Origin: an uncultured Paracoccaceae bacterium
GTDB lineage: Bacteria; Pseudomonadota; Alphaproteobacteria; Rhodobacterales; Rhodobacteraceae
Reading direction: 5' to 3'
Assembly: GCA_947500055.1 (NCBI GenBank)
Contig: CANMQO010000006.1
Location: 186,001 to 250,000, forward strand
Length of the DNA: 64,000 bases
The position numbers and the translations under genes were made by a program. How positions within the stretch are numbered: the first letter of the stretch is position 1; each line of letters opens with the position of its first letter. Under the pieces are notes generated by a model, which was given only the letters and a program-made list of their open reading frames with translations, searched no databases and was not told the origin of the DNA. Of this stretch, positions 45,448-55,529 are shown piece after piece.

Positions 45448-46359
45448 TTAGCCGCCGATCTTCGATTTACGGGCTTCGACGATGGAAATGTAGGTTTCAT
45501 GGGTCACAGGCTGGAAGCCAAGCGTGTCACCTGCGGCAACGCCATAGGCGCAGTCAGGATCAGCTTCAAACAGACCGTCCACGAGCGCGGTCATTGTCTC
45601 CTTCACATCTGCTGGCAACGCCCGGCGCAAGACAATCGGGCCTTCCGGGATCACAGCAGATTGCCAAATCTGGACCATATCGTTCATGTCAACGAGTCCC
45701 GCATCTACGGCCTTGCGAAGCGCACCGGAATTGTAGCCGTCCTCCCAGTTGCCCTGTCCGTCAGCCCAGGTAACACCGCCGTCGATATCGCCGTTCGACA
45801 CTGCAACGATGGTCTGCTCGTGACCGCCGGTAAAGGTCACCTCAGCAAAATATTCACCGGAATCCATTGTGATGCCGTCTTTGTACTGCGGGATCTCTAT
45901 GGATGGGATCAGATAGCCAGAGGTAGAGTTCGGATCACCAAAGCCGAAAACTTTGCCTTCCATATCGTCCAGCGAGGTGATGCCACTGTCCACCCGGGCG
46001 AAACCAATGGAATGGTAGCCGATGGACCCATCGACGTTCACTTTGATCAGCACAGGCTCGACCGCTTCGGGATCTTGCAGGTAGGTGGCTGCATATGCAG
46101 ATGCACCCAGCCAAGCCATGTCGATGGTGCCGCCCAGCAGGCCTTGGATCACACCGTTATAGTCTGCAGGTGCAAAGAGTTTTGTTTCAACGCCAAGTGC
46201 CTCTGTCGTGTAGTCGGCGAGGCACTGATAGGAGTTCATGCGATCTTGCGCATTCTCCCCGCCAAGAATGCCGATGCGGAATTCAGTGATGTCCTGGGCG
46301 ATCGCGCCCGTGCTGAGAATTGTTGTGGCGGCAAGCGCCAGTGCGAGGGTCTTTTTCAT
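45448..46359 (-). CDS. phnD: Phosphonate ABC transporter substrate-binding protein
   Basis: 303 residues with signal peptide MKKTLALALAATTILSTGAIA. FRIGILGGENAQDRMNSYQC begins the mature protein, and GSIGYHSIGFARVDSGI and GFGDPNSTSGYLIPSIEI are typical of PhnD-type proteins binding phosphonates such as 2-aminoethylphosphonate in the periplasm. It is placed between phnC and phnE1. Confidence 0.95.
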   Translation of the reverse strand: MKKTLALALAATTILSTGAIAQDITEFRIGILGGENAQDRMNSYQCLADYTTEALGVETKLFAPADYNGVIQGLLGGTIDMAWLGASAYAATYLQDPEAVEPVLIKVNVDGSIGYHSIGFARVDSGITSLDDMEGKVFGFGDPNSTSGYLIPSIEIPQYKDGITMDSGEYFAEVTFTGGHEQTIVAVSNGDIDGGVTWADGQGNWEDGYNSGALRKAVDAGLVDMNDMVQIWQSAVIPEGPIVLRRALPADVKETMTALVDGLFEADPDCAYGVAAGDTLGFQPVTHETYISIVEARKSKIGG

Positions 46360-46418
46360 CTTTGTCTCCGTTCAGTCATGATGAAGGTCGCCCGCGTCTG
46401 GCGCGGGGGATAACTGGT

Positions 46419-47228
46419 TCAGGCGTAGACTTTCTCCGCAGCCGACCTGTCCAGTGTTTCGATCTCGGTTGATGTTGCGGCTTCGGAAAAATCGGCCCCG
46501 GCGCCGTAAATGTCGCGCGCAACCCCGGTGGTCAGTTGCGCTGGCGTTCCGTCAAAAACGATCCGGCCGTCCCGCATACCAATCACCCGGTCACAATAGC
46601 GCCGTGCGGTGTCGAGCGTATGAAGGTTCGCAATGACCATGCGCCCGTCTTCCTCGTGAATCCGGCGCAACGATTGCATCACGACCTGCGCGTTCATCGG
46701 ATCAAGCGAGGCAATCGGTTCATCCGCGAGGATGATCTTCGGATCCTGCATCAAAGCACGCGCAATCGCGACCCGCTGTTGTTGGCCACCTGAGAGCGCT
46801 TCAGCACGCTTGGGGGCCTGTTCGGCAATGCCCAGACGGTCGAGAATTTCGATCGCTTTGTGGATGTCAGATTGCGGATAAAGGTTGAACAGGGTCGCAA
46901 ATGTCGATCGCTTGTTCAGCGTGCCATGCAACACGTTCGATACCACGTCCATACGTGGCACAAGATTGAACTGCTGAAAGATCATCGCACAGCGCGATTG
47001 CCAATTGCGTTTGCCTGCGCCGCTTAGTCCGGTGATGTCCTCACCCTCAAAGGTAATGGAACCCTCTGACACGGAACTGAGCCGGTTGAGCATGCGGAGC
47101 AGGGTTGATTTCCCGGCCCCCGACCGTCCAATGATCCCGATCATCGTTGGCTTCGGGACATGAATGTTGGCTGCATCAACCGCCGTCTTGTCCCCGAACC
47201 GCTTTGTCAGTGCTTTGATCTCAAGCAT
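46419..47228 (-). CDS. phnC: Phosphonate ABC transporter ATP-binding protein
   Basis: 269 residues from [17 protein letters not shown] with a G-rich ribosome site. Walker [10 protein letters not shown], signature LSGGQQQR and Walker [13 protein letters not shown] are complete. It energises phosphonate import through the two PhnE permeases and is the first gene of the transport operon. Confidence 0.96.
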   Translation of the reverse strand: MLEIKALTKRFGDKTAVDAANIHVPKPTMIGIIGRSGAGKSTLLRMLNRLSSVSEGSITFEGEDITGLSGAGKRNWQSRCAMIFQQFNLVPRMDVVSNVLHGTLNKRSTFATLFNLYPQSDIHKAIEILDRLGIAEQAPKRAEALSGGQQQRVAIARALMQDPKIILADEPIASLDPMNAQVVMQSLRRIHEEDGRMVIANLHTLDTARRYCDRVIGMRDGRIVFDGTPAQLTTGVARDIYGAGADFSEAATSTEIETLDRSAAEKVYA

Positions 47229-47554
47229 ATCGCCCCCTATTTGCGTGCGATATTGAAAGCCTTGAGCAACAAACAGGTGACGCTTTGGAGTCAGTTTTGT
47301 TTGTTTTTCGAAACGATTTTGTAACAAGCGTGCCGCAGCCCGGGCTCAGCGGGGCGGTTCCTGGCGCATTCTCGGTTGGCAGCGCATCATCCATTCCCGC
47401 CGTGCCGGCGTGGCTCAGGCCGACCGCGTTCAACCGCGATCAGTCCTTTCTAACATGAAAGCCCGGTGCGGAGATGAGAGCCGGACCAGTCAAAAAAAAA
47501 AGCCGCGCTGTCGCGCGGCTTTGATAAGTGAACCAAGAACACCCGAAAGGCGGA
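47229..47554. other. Region between phnC and rpsD
   Basis: About 325 bp. It contains the phnC promoter region (AT-rich 47270-47340) and the rpsD terminator (47492-47522). No clear Pho box was found before phnC and no gene is supported. Confidence 0.5.
47492..47522 (-). terminator. Rho-independent terminator of rpsD
   Basis: On the minus strand, AGCCGCGC-gaca-GCGCGGCT forms an 8-bp GC-rich stem and is followed by a run of nine or more T. It lies about 33 bp after the rpsD stop. Confidence 0.93.
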
Positions 47555-48175
47555 TCAGTTCTTGGCGTAGAATTCGACGACCAGGTTAGGTTCCATCGCA
47601 ACCGGATATGGCACATCGCCGAGGCCGGGTGTGCGCACGAACGTGGCGCTCATCTTGGAGTGATCGACTTCCATGTAGTCGGGCACGTCACGCTCTGGCA
47701 GTTGTGCGGCGACCAGCACCATTTCCAACTGCTTGGACTTCTGGCGCACTTCGATCACGTCGCCTTCTTTCACGCGGTAAGAAGGGATGTTCACCTTCTT
47801 GCCGTTCACTGTCACGTGGCCGTGGTTTACGAACTGGCGTGCGGCAAAAACGGTTGGGACGAATTTCGCGCGGTATACGACCGCATCAAGGCGACGCTCC
47901 AGCAGACCGATGAGGTTTTCACCGGTGTCGCCCTTGACCCGCTCGGCCTCTGCATAGATGCGGCGGAACTGCTTTTCCGTCAGGTCGCCATAGTAACCCT
48001 TCAGCTTTTGCTTGGCGCGCAGCTGGATGCCGAAATCGCTGAGTTTGCCCTTGCGGCGTTGACCGTGCTGGCCGGGGCCATATTCACGACGGTTGACGGG
48101 TGATTTTGGGCGACCCCAGATGTTTTCGCCCATCCGGCGGTCAATTTTGTACTTGGCAGCGGTACGTTTAGTCAT
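47555..48175 (-). CDS. rpsD: 30S ribosomal protein S4
   Basis: 206 residues. [20 protein letters not shown] is a typical alphaproteobacterial S4 start, and [20 protein letters not shown] is conserved. The S4 RNA-binding domain runs from about 95 to 160 ([33 protein letters not shown]). It is a primary 16S-binding protein. Both promoter and terminator are visible, so it is monocistronic. Confidence 0.97.
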   Translation of the reverse strand: MTKRTAAKYKIDRRMGENIWGRPKSPVNRREYGPGQHGQRRKGKLSDFGIQLRAKQKLKGYYGDLTEKQFRRIYAEAERVKGDTGENLIGLLERRLDAVVYRAKFVPTVFAARQFVNHGHVTVNGKKVNIPSYRVKEGDVIEVRQKSKQLEMVLVAAQLPERDVPDYMEVDHSKMSATFVRTPGLGDVPYPVAMEPNLVVEFYAKN

Positions 48176-48283
48176 ACGCTGATCTCCTTCTGTTTGTCAC
48201 GAAGGGCGTTGTCCTTTTTCGTGGATTTTGCCACGACGACAGGGTTCCCCTTGCGGGGTCCACCAACACCAATGAATGCGCGG

Positions 48284-48311
48284 CTTATAGACAGGATTCG
48301 GCCCATGTCAA
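48284..48311 (-). promoter_or_regulatory. Sigma-70-type promoter of rpsD
   Basis: On the minus strand TTGACA and TATAAG are separated by 16 bp, about 110 bp upstream of the rpsD start. The leader holds a small GACCCC-gcaa-GGGG-type hairpin near 48243-48262. Confidence 0.7.
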
Positions 48312-48425
48312 CGAAGATGACGAGCCGCACATGAAGTTGACGAAATAAGGTGCCGATTGCGTCAAATTGTAACCATAGCACCCCGCTAATAAGGCCACGG
48401 GGCAGCAAGATGGATCGATAAAGCT

Positions 48426-48854
48426 TTGTTCGTTGGTATTTCATTAATAAGTGTGGCAGCAGTATGGTTGTTCATTCACCTGGTTGTGTGGCGCAAGCTG
48501 CGCGGCCTGCACACCTTGTTACCAGCTGCATATCATTCAGCACTTGCTGTCCCAACCGACACAACCGGTGCGCCGCGCCTTATTCCGCTTGCCATTGATC
48601 TGATGCGCAAGCGCCATTGCACGGTTGCCTACGACACCCTGAGCCCGTCAGAACAACGTGTGGCATTGCATGCTTTTGCGGTTGAGCAGTGCCGCCCCTG
48701 GGTGATCAAAATTGCGCTGCAACGGCTGCGCGGCCCCGAAAAGACGGTCATCCAACAGTTGCAGTTCATCAAAACCTCGCGGCCAGAGCACAAACCGGTT
48801 CATTTCGGGGCAATTCGCCGCCAGCAACAGTTGCGGTCAGCCACGAAAATCTGA
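48426..48854 (+). CDS. Small single-span membrane protein, unknown
   Basis: 142 residues from a TTG; a GTG 27 bases later is possible. Hydrophobic ISLISVAAVWLFIHLVVW forms one N-terminal helix, followed by a basic soluble region (RKLRGLHTLLPAAYHS, EQRVALHAFAVEQ). No family is recognised and no clear ribosome site is seen. Kept because the helix-plus-soluble pattern and codon use look coding. Confidence 0.45.
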   Translation: MFVGISLISVAAVWLFIHLVVWRKLRGLHTLLPAAYHSALAVPTDTTGAPRLIPLAIDLMRKRHCTVAYDTLSPSEQRVALHAFAVEQCRPWVIKIALQRLRGPEKTVIQQLQFIKTSRPEHKPVHFGAIRRQQQLRSATKI

Positions 48855-48927
48855 GGGCGGCCATTCTCGTGACCCGCGCCGCTGCCGGTGTGGACTTTCC
48901 CGGTCCGACCGCTGTAAAGCCGCGCTT

Positions 48928-49395
48928 ATGTCAGACATGAGCCATCCACCGCGTGTTTATCATTTTGCCGCCGCATTTGGGGCGGGCGGGTTGTTGAGCC
49001 TGATGGTTTTGTTCAATGGCACGCTGGCAACCTACGGATCACTGTTCTTTTCGTCCTGGGTGCCGCATCTGACGGGCAGTGTTACCGCCTTGATTTTGCT
49101 TGCTTTCCTGCGCCCGAAGCGCGCAACGGCAACGCGCCCGCCACTATGGGCCTATTTGGGCGGTATCTCTGGCGGGCTGACAGTTATGCTGACATCGGCC
49201 ACGTTAAACAGTGCGTTGGCATTGTCGGGAACCATTGCGCTCGGGCTGGCGGGACAGGTGGTGTTCAGCCTGTATGCAGATATCCGCGGGCTGTTTGGTA
49301 TGCCCCGCAAGATGCCCGGTGCCAGGGATTATCTGTCACTCTCCCTGATTGTCGCGGGCAGTCTGGTTATCATCTTTTTCGGTGGCGCATCATGA
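48928..49395 (+). CDS. DMT/DUF606 (YdcZ-like) membrane protein, first half of a pair
   Basis: 155 residues with five predicted helices (AAAFGAGGLLSLMVLFNG, VTALILLAFL, TLNSALALSGTIALGLAGQV, LSLIVAGSLVIIFFG). DUF606 proteins are small DMT-superfamily transporters that often come as adjacent pairs forming one transporter. Its stop overlaps the start of the next gene by 4 bases. The substrate is unknown. Confidence 0.82.
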   Translation: MSDMSHPPRVYHFAAAFGAGGLLSLMVLFNGTLATYGSLFFSSWVPHLTGSVTALILLAFLRPKRATATRPPLWAYLGGISGGLTVMLTSATLNSALALSGTIALGLAGQVVFSLYADIRGLFGMPRKMPGARDYLSLSLIVAGSLVIIFFGGAS

Positions 49396-49823
49396 TCGGG
49401 TTTGCCGCCCTGGCCGTGCTTGCCGGCGTGCTGGTGGTTGTGTCCCGCCAGATCAATGGTCGTCTGGCGCTTTCGACATCGGCGATGGAATCCTCGTTCT
49501 GGAATCATCTGGTCGGGTTGGTTTTCATCACGCTCGCGGCGCTGGCCGTTGGTGGTTTGTTCGCTGGCGAACCGGCCGCGTCGCCATGGTGGGCCTTTCT
49601 TGGTGGGCCCGTTGGTGTGATCTTTATCGCGGCGGGCAGTTGGCTGATCGCCCGGATCGGTGCGGCGCAAACGGCGATGCTGATCATCGCCGGCCAGATG
49701 ATTTCGGGCGTTGTGCTGGACATCGTTTTGGGCGCGCCGGGCAACCCGCTTGCCCGTAGTATTGGCGTTGCCCTGATCCTTGCTGGCATGTGGATCACCC
49801 GACCCGGCCGAACCAGGACATGA
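49392..49823 (+). CDS. DMT/DUF606 (YdcZ-like) membrane protein, second half of a pair
   Basis: 143 residues with about five helices (MIGFAALAVLAGVLVVV, WNHLVGLVFITLAAL, VGVIFIAAGSWLI, LIIAGQMISGVVLDIVLG). It is homologous in layout to the preceding gene and coupled through ATGA. SRQINGRLA and SFWNHLVGL are family-like. Together they likely form an inverted-topology heterodimer. Confidence 0.83.
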   Translation: MIGFAALAVLAGVLVVVSRQINGRLALSTSAMESSFWNHLVGLVFITLAALAVGGLFAGEPAASPWWAFLGGPVGVIFIAAGSWLIARIGAAQTAMLIIAGQMISGVVLDIVLGAPGNPLARSIGVALILAGMWITRPGRTRT

Positions 49824-49925
49824 GGGGCTGGCAGATGTTCAATCGCGGCCTAATTTGTCGTGAAGTGACCGGTTTTGCTTGAGGCTGGTCGCATTTTGAC
49901 CCAGAAAGTATAAAACTGTCAGGCC

Positions 49926-49977
49926 CTTAAAGCGTTGCGCGATACATGATGTTTCAGGTATTTCGGCAAACGCTGTA
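49926..49977. repeat. Short dispersed intergenic element, third copy
   Basis: AAGCGTTGCGCGATAC, then TTTCAGGTATTTCGGC and CGCTGT match 22591-22640 over about 46 bp with scattered changes. It lies just upstream of the Mnh operon start. Confidence 0.65.
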
Positions 49978-49991
49978 GATCAGGAGTTCGC

Positions 49992-52847
49992 GTGTCCCTC
50001 TTCCTTATCGTTGCCTTGCCCTTTTTGGGTGCGTTGCTACCCGGGCTGATGAGTTCCGCCGGTCGAACCGCCTGTGCCGGGGTCACGTTTACCTTTAGTC
50101 TTGCTGCATTCATCGGCTTGCTGAGCCACGTCCCGGCCGTTTTCGCCGGTGACGTCGTGCAGACCGGGGTGGACTGGTTGCCCCTGCTTGGCCTGAACTT
50201 TAACCTGATGCTGGACGGGCTTGGATTTTTCTTTGCCTTGCTGATCCTTGGCATTGGCCTGCTGATCATCACCTATGCCCGCTATTACCTGTCGCGCGAC
50301 GATAATATGGGCGAGTTTTTCACATATCTGCTGCTGTTTCAGGGCGCCATGGTGGGTATTGTCCTATCAGATAACATCCTGCTTTTGCTTGTTTTCTGGG
50401 AGTTGACGTCACTGTCGTCGTTCCTGTTGATTGGCTATTGGAAACATCTGCCCGAAGGTCGTCAGGGCGCAAGGATGGCGCTGGCTGTCACCGGCATGGG
50501 CGGTCTGGCGATGATTGGTGGCATGCTGATCCTTGGCCAGATTGTCGGCAGCTATGATCTGAGTGTCATTCTGCAAAACCGCGAGATGATTCAGGACAGC
50601 CCGCTTTACCTGCCTGCCCTGATCCTGATCCTGCTGGGTTGTTTCACGAAATCCGCCCAGTTTCCGTTCCATTTCTGGTTGCCCCACGCGATGGCAGCAC
50701 CCACCCCTGTTTCTGCCTACCTGCATTCGGCCACGATGGTGAAGGCTGGGATTTTCCTGATGGCCCGCATGTGGCCTGTCCTGTCCGGTTCAACCGAGTG
50801 GTTCGTGATCGTGACAGGTGCCGGTCTGATCACCATGGTGCTGGGGGCCGTGATCGGGTTGTTCAAGCATGATCTGAAGGCCCTGCTGGCCTTTTCCACG
50901 GTCAGCCATCTGGGTCTGATCACCATGTTGCTGGGAACAAGCACCGCCTTTGGTGCCATGGCTGCGGTGTTTCACATCCTGAACCATGCGACGTTCAAGG
51001 CCGCCTTGTTCATGTCGGCGGGCATCATTGATCATGAGGCCCATACCCGCGATATCCGCCGTCTTGGCGGGTTACGCAAGCTGATGCCAGTGACCTTTGT
51101 GATTGCCACGCTTGCATCCCTTTCCATGGCGGGCATCCCGTTTCTGAACGGGTTCCTGTCCAAGGAAATGATGCTGGAAGAGGCCTATCACACCGTTCTG
51201 TTCGGCTCGCATTGGTTGGTTCCCGCCCTGGCCACACTGGGCGCGTTGTTTTCCGCTGCCTATTGTTTCCGCCTGATTTCCCATGTGTTTCTTGGCCCCG
51301 TTCGCGATGATTACCCGGCCAAGCCGCATGACCCGGGCTTTGGCATGTGGGGCCCGCCTGCGTTGTTGGTGGTTCTTGTTGTTGTCATTGGCTGTGCGCC
51401 ATTCCTGGCAGAGCCGTTTGTGAAAGTGGTCACCTATGCCGTTCTTGGAAAGACCGCCGCCTTGCCCGATGCCCATCTGAAAATCTGGCATGGGCTGGTG
51501 CCCGCCCTTTACATGTCAGCTGCCGCTGTTGTGGGTGGCTTGATTGTCCTTGGGTTGTTCAAGCCATTGCTGCGTGCATGGGATGCAGCCCCCCGCCCAG
51601 AGGCGAAAGTTATTTTCGATGGGATCATCGCAGGTGCCGTTGCTGCAGCGCGCGGGCTGATCCATAGCCTGCATAACGGCGCCTTCTCGCGCTATGCCGC
51701 GATTTTCGCTGTGACCGTTGTTGCAGCCGGGTATCACGCCTGGACGACCGGTACGATCGCTGCACCAACGCGGTTGGTGCAGCCGGTGGACCCGGTATCG
51801 GTGGGCGGTTGGCTGATGCTGGTGGTGGCCACGTGTGGTCTGGTCTTCCTGCACCGCAACCGCCTGTTGTCGCTGATCCTGATCGGCATCGTCGGGCTGA
51901 TGGTATCGGTTGCCTTTGTCTATTTCAGCGCGCCCGACCTCGCGATGACTCAGATCACGGTTGAGGTGGTGACGATCATCCTGCTGCTTTTGGCACTGAA
52001 CTTTCTGCCCAACCAGACGCCCATCGAAAGTACCGTTTTGCGCCGGGTGCGCGATGGCGGTGTTGCGATTGCGGGCGGTCTGGCGACGACGGCAATCGCC
52101 TATTACTATCTGGTCCGTGATACGGTTGCCCCGTCGATTTCGGAATTCCATCTGGCCAATTCCTATAAGGGCGGTGGCGGCACCAATGTGGTGAACGTGA
52201 TCCTTGTCGATTTCCGGGGCTTTGACACCTATGGCGAGATCATCGTGCTGGGCATTGCCGCATTGCTGATCTACGCCCTGACTGAGACTTTGCTGAATGG
52301 TCCTGTGCGTGCGCGCCTGTTGAACCGGCTGCCCGATCAACCGCGCGCCGGTGACATGCATCCGATGATGATGGTGGTCCTGACCCGCGTGATCATGCCG
52401 GTTGTTCTGATGGTCGGTTTCTACATCTTCCTGCGCGGCCATAACGAACCGGGTGGCGGGTTTATTGCCGGTCTGATCGTGTCGATTGCGGTGGTCATGC
52501 AATATATGGCCAGCGGGTTCAGCTGGGCCTCTGCCCGGTTACGCTATCCTTATCATGGGGTGATCGGGGCGGGCGTTCTGATTGCCGGTTTGACGGGCAT
52601 CGGATCCTGGTTTGTGGGCAAGCCCTTCCTGACATCCGATTTCACCTATGTCCGCATCCCCCCGTTTGAAAAGTTCGAACTGGCCACAGCCGCCCTGTTT
52701 GACCTTGGTGTTTTCCTTGCTGTTGTGGGTGCTGTGATGTTGTCGCTTGAAAGTTTCTCACGACTGGCCCGCCGCGCCCATGTGGAGGACAACGACCACC
52801 CGATGGATATTGATCCGTCCCGAGAGATCAGCCGGGAGGGCGTGTGA
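49992..52847 (+). CDS. mnhA: Mrp-type Na+(K+)/H+ antiporter subunit A, fused with subunit B domain
   Basis: 951 residues from a GTG with CAGGAG upstream. The N-terminal two thirds is NuoL-like (WELTSLSSFLLIGYW, FHFWLPHAMAAPTPVSAYLH, HATFKAALFM). The C-terminal third carries a MnhB/MrpB-like module (MMVVLTRVIMPVVLMVGFYI, GHNEPGGGFIAGL). Like PhaAB of rhizobia, A and B are one polypeptide. It is part of a multisubunit cation/proton antiporter in the inner membrane, probably for pH and sodium homeostasis. It heads mnhA(B)CDEFG. Confidence 0.95.
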   Translation: MSLFLIVALPFLGALLPGLMSSAGRTACAGVTFTFSLAAFIGLLSHVPAVFAGDVVQTGVDWLPLLGLNFNLMLDGLGFFFALLILGIGLLIITYARYYLSRDDNMGEFFTYLLLFQGAMVGIVLSDNILLLLVFWELTSLSSFLLIGYWKHLPEGRQGARMALAVTGMGGLAMIGGMLILGQIVGSYDLSVILQNREMIQDSPLYLPALILILLGCFTKSAQFPFHFWLPHAMAAPTPVSAYLHSATMVKAGIFLMARMWPVLSGSTEWFVIVTGAGLITMVLGAVIGLFKHDLKALLAFSTVSHLGLITMLLGTSTAFGAMAAVFHILNHATFKAALFMSAGIIDHEAHTRDIRRLGGLRKLMPVTFVIATLASLSMAGIPFLNGFLSKEMMLEEAYHTVLFGSHWLVPALATLGALFSAAYCFRLISHVFLGPVRDDYPAKPHDPGFGMWGPPALLVVLVVVIGCAPFLAEPFVKVVTYAVLGKTAALPDAHLKIWHGLVPALYMSAAAVVGGLIVLGLFKPLLRAWDAAPRPEAKVIFDGIIAGAVAAARGLIHSLHNGAFSRYAAIFAVTVVAAGYHAWTTGTIAAPTRLVQPVDPVSVGGWLMLVVATCGLVFLHRNRLLSLILIGIVGLMVSVAFVYFSAPDLAMTQITVEVVTIILLLLALNFLPNQTPIESTVLRRVRDGGVAIAGGLATTAIAYYYLVRDTVAPSISEFHLANSYKGGGGTNVVNVILVDFRGFDTYGEIIVLGIAALLIYALTETLLNGPVRARLLNRLPDQPRAGDMHPMMMVVLTRVIMPVVLMVGFYIFLRGHNEPGGGFIAGLIVSIAVVMQYMASGFSWASARLRYPYHGVIGAGVLIAGLTGIGSWFVGKPFLTSDFTYVRIPPFEKFELATAALFDLGVFLAVVGAVMLSLESFSRLARRAHVEDNDHPMDIDPSREISREGV

Positions 52848-52848
52848 C

Positions 52849-53199
52849 ATGGAACTGCTCGTCGCCTCTGCCATTGGCATCCTGACGGCCGCAGGCCTTT
52901 ATCTGGTGCTGCGCCTGCGCACATTTCCGGTGATCATGGGGATGTCGCTGCTGACTTATGCGGTAAACGTGTTCCTGTTTGCCTCGGGCCGGTTGACGAT
53001 TGGTGCGCCGCCGATCCTGACCGATGCAACCACCTATACAGACCCATTGCCGCAGGCGCTGGTTCTGACGGCGATCGTGATCTCGTTCGGGATGACGGCG
53101 GTTGTGGTGATGATTGCGCTTGGCGCCTATCTGGGCGCAGATGATGATCATGTGAACGACCCCGCCGATGCGCAAGACGACCTGGAGGACCTGACATGA
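52849..53199 (+). CDS. mnhC: Mrp antiporter subunit C
   Basis: 116 residues from MELLVASAIGILTAAGLYLV, NuoK-like with three helices (third TAIVISFGMTAVVVMIALGA). It begins 1 bp after the mnhA stop and its stop overlaps mnhD by 4 bases. An acidic C-tail (DDDHVNDPADAQDDLEDL) is typical. Confidence 0.95.
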   Translation: MELLVASAIGILTAAGLYLVLRLRTFPVIMGMSLLTYAVNVFLFASGRLTIGAPPILTDATTYTDPLPQALVLTAIVISFGMTAVVVMIALGAYLGADDDHVNDPADAQDDLEDLT

Positions 53200-54743
53200 G
53201 CCATTGGGTCATCCTGCCTGTCGTGCTGCCAGCGATTCTGGCGCCGTTTATCGTACTGGCTGCCCGTTATCATATTGGCATCCAGCGGGTGCTGTCGGTT
53301 GCCGGTGTTGCGACCCTGATTGCAATAACGGCCGGTCTGGCATGGCAGGCCGCTGACGGGACGGTCACGCTTTATCAGTTGGGCGATTGGGCCGCCCCGT
53401 TTGGCATTGTCGTTGTGGCCGATCGGCTATCAACAATGATGGTGCTGCTGACCGCGGTGCTGGCCTTGTTTGTACTGCTTTACGCTATTGGATCAGGCTG
53501 GGATGCGCGGGGGCGGCATTTCCATGCGCTTTATCAGTTCCAGTTGATGGGGATCATGGGCGCATTCCTGACTGGTGATCTATTCAACCTGTTCGTCTTC
53601 TTTGAGGTGCTGCTGATCGCGTCCTACGGGCTGATGATCCATGCTGGCGGCAATGCCCGCCTGCGGGCGGGTGTGCAATATGTGTTGTTCAACCTGCTGG
53701 GATCCACCTTGTTTTTGTTCGCACTCGGGTCGCTTTATGCCGAGACCGGGACGCTGAACATGGCTGATCTGTCGCAGCGGGTCGCCCTGATCGCCCCCGA
53801 GGCGACGGTGGGCATTCGCATTGCTGCCGTGTTGCTGTTGCTGGTCTTTGGCATCAAGGCGGCGGTTGTGCCGCTGCATTTCTGGCTGCCGTCCAGCTAT
53901 GCCGAGGCCCCTGCCCCGGTCGCGGCCCTGTTCGCCATCATGACCAAGGTTGGTGCCTATGCGATTATCCGGGTCTATACGCTGGTCTTCCCGCCTGATC
54001 TGTCAGTAACCGAAGGACTGCACGGGCTGTGGTTGTTGCCTGCGGCGCTGGTCTCGCTCGCGATTGGGATGGTCGGCGTGCTGGCCGCGAAAAAACTGGA
54101 TCGGTTGGTGGCTTTTTCGGTGATTGGATCCATGGGCATGGTGATGGTCGCGATTGCGCTGTTTTCGCCCCTGGGGATTGCAGCGGCGCTTTACTACATC
54201 ATCCATTCCACACTGGCCGCAGCGACCCTATTCCTGATCACGGATCTGGTGCGCGCCAGCCGGGGCAATTTGCAATTGACCGTCACGCCGCCAATCGCCG
54301 GCGCGGCCCTGACTGCGGGCCTGTTCTTTGTGGCGGCGATTGCCATGACAGGCCTGCCCCCACTATCGGGTTTTGTGGGGAAATTGCTGATCCTGGATGC
54401 CGCATTCGACACGCCGCTGGCCGTATGGACCTGGGCGATTATCCTGTCGGCAAGCCTGATCAGCGTGATCGGCTTTGCCCGCGCGGGCAGCATCGTATTT
54501 TGGAAAGCACAAAGCGTTGAGATCGACCCGGAAGCCGAACCTGCCCCTGCCCCGTCACCCCTGTCTTATGCGGCCGTGGGGGGATTAGTGTTGATGCTGA
54601 TCTTGCTGACGGTGTTTGCGGGCCAAGTGCATCGTTACACAACCACAATGGCCGCGCAGCTTTTTGCGCCGGATGTCTATATCTCGACGGTGCTGGACAC
54701 GCCGGGCAAACTGAGCGACGCCACCGACAAGGAGGACCATTGA
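53196..54743 (+). CDS. mnhD: Mrp antiporter subunit D
   Basis: 515 residues, NuoN/NuoM-like with about 14 helices. LFNLFVFFEVLLIASYGLMI and VPLHFWLPSSYAEAPAPVAA contain the conserved Glu and the proton-path residues of this family. It is needed for cation/proton exchange together with subunit A. Confidence 0.95.
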   Translation: MSHWVILPVVLPAILAPFIVLAARYHIGIQRVLSVAGVATLIAITAGLAWQAADGTVTLYQLGDWAAPFGIVVVADRLSTMMVLLTAVLALFVLLYAIGSGWDARGRHFHALYQFQLMGIMGAFLTGDLFNLFVFFEVLLIASYGLMIHAGGNARLRAGVQYVLFNLLGSTLFLFALGSLYAETGTLNMADLSQRVALIAPEATVGIRIAAVLLLLVFGIKAAVVPLHFWLPSSYAEAPAPVAALFAIMTKVGAYAIIRVYTLVFPPDLSVTEGLHGLWLLPAALVSLAIGMVGVLAAKKLDRLVAFSVIGSMGMVMVAIALFSPLGIAAALYYIIHSTLAAATLFLITDLVRASRGNLQLTVTPPIAGAALTAGLFFVAAIAMTGLPPLSGFVGKLLILDAAFDTPLAVWTWAIILSASLISVIGFARAGSIVFWKAQSVEIDPEAEPAPAPSPLSYAAVGGLVLMLILLTVFAGQVHRYTTTMAAQLFAPDVYISTVLDTPGKLSDATDKEDH

Positions 54744-54744
54744 T

Positions 54745-55245
54745 ATGACAGCAGCGCTCCGCTGGGTCCTGCCCCACCCGTTTCTGACGCTGATCCTGAC
54801 GATTGTTTGGCTTGTGCTGCAAAACGACATTTCGGCCGGGATGATCGTATTCGGGCTTATTCTGGGGATTATCATCCCCTGGGGCACGTCTGTCTGGTGG
54901 CCCGACCAACCCCGTTCGTTCAAACTGGGCAAGATGTTCAGCTATGGCCTGATCGTGGTCTGGGACATTATGGTCGCCAATGTACAGGTGGCCTGGATCG
55001 TGCTGACGCGGTCCAATGCCTCATTACGTCCGGCATGGGTTATTGTGCCGCTTGACCTGCGCCAGCCCGAGGCGATCACGATCCTTGCGGGCACAATCAC
55101 ACTGACCCCCGGCACCGTCTCTGCCGATTTATCCGACGAGGGCCACAGCCTTTTGGTTCATGCGTTGGATACGGATGATCCGGATGCCGTAAGGGATGAG
55201 ATCAAGCAGCGTTACGAGCGCCGCCTGAAGGAGATTTTCGCATGA
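54745..55245 (+). CDS. mnhE: Mrp antiporter subunit E
   Basis: 166 residues with two to three N-terminal helices (LILTIVWLVLQNDISAGMIV) and the conserved ITLTPGTVSADLSDEG segment near 115-130. It starts 1 bp after the mnhD stop and overlaps mnhF by 4. Confidence 0.95.
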   Translation: MTAALRWVLPHPFLTLILTIVWLVLQNDISAGMIVFGLILGIIIPWGTSVWWPDQPRSFKLGKMFSYGLIVVWDIMVANVQVAWIVLTRSNASLRPAWVIVPLDLRQPEAITILAGTITLTPGTVSADLSDEGHSLLVHALDTDDPDAVRDEIKQRYERRLKEIFA

Positions 55246-55529
55246 GTTTTGCCGAAAACCTGATGAATTTCGCGCTGGTCATCGCCTTTACGGTGGTGAT
55301 CCTTGGGCAGGTCCTGTCGATGATCCGATTGGTGATCGGCCCCAACACAGGGGACCGCATTCTGGCGCTGGATACCATGGTCATCAATGCGATCGGTCTG
55401 ATTGTCCTATTGGGTATCGCGCAGGGCACGCAGATTTACTTTGAGGCCTCGCTGATCATAGCGATGCTTGGGTTTGTCTCAACCGTGGCCTATGCCCGGT
55501 TTGTGCTGCGGGGGGACATCATCGAATGA
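55242..55529 (+). CDS. mnhF: Mrp antiporter subunit F
   Basis: 95 residues with three helices. IRLVIGPNTGDRILALDTM is the MrpF signature. It overlaps both neighbours by 4 bases. Confidence 0.95.
   Translation: MSFAENLMNFALVIAFTVVILGQVLSMIRLVIGPNTGDRILALDTMVINAIGLIVLLGIAQGTQIYFEASLIIAMLGFVSTVAYARFVLRGDIIE

Noticed and set aside
47229..47345. Pho box in front of phnC
   Set aside because: Searched for CTGTCAT-N4-CTGTCAT-like direct repeats; none was convincing. The tract is merely AT-rich.
48176..48283. S4 autoregulatory pseudoknot in the rpsD leader
   Set aside because: Only a small hairpin is seen; no match to the known E. coli or Bacillus S4-binding leaders.
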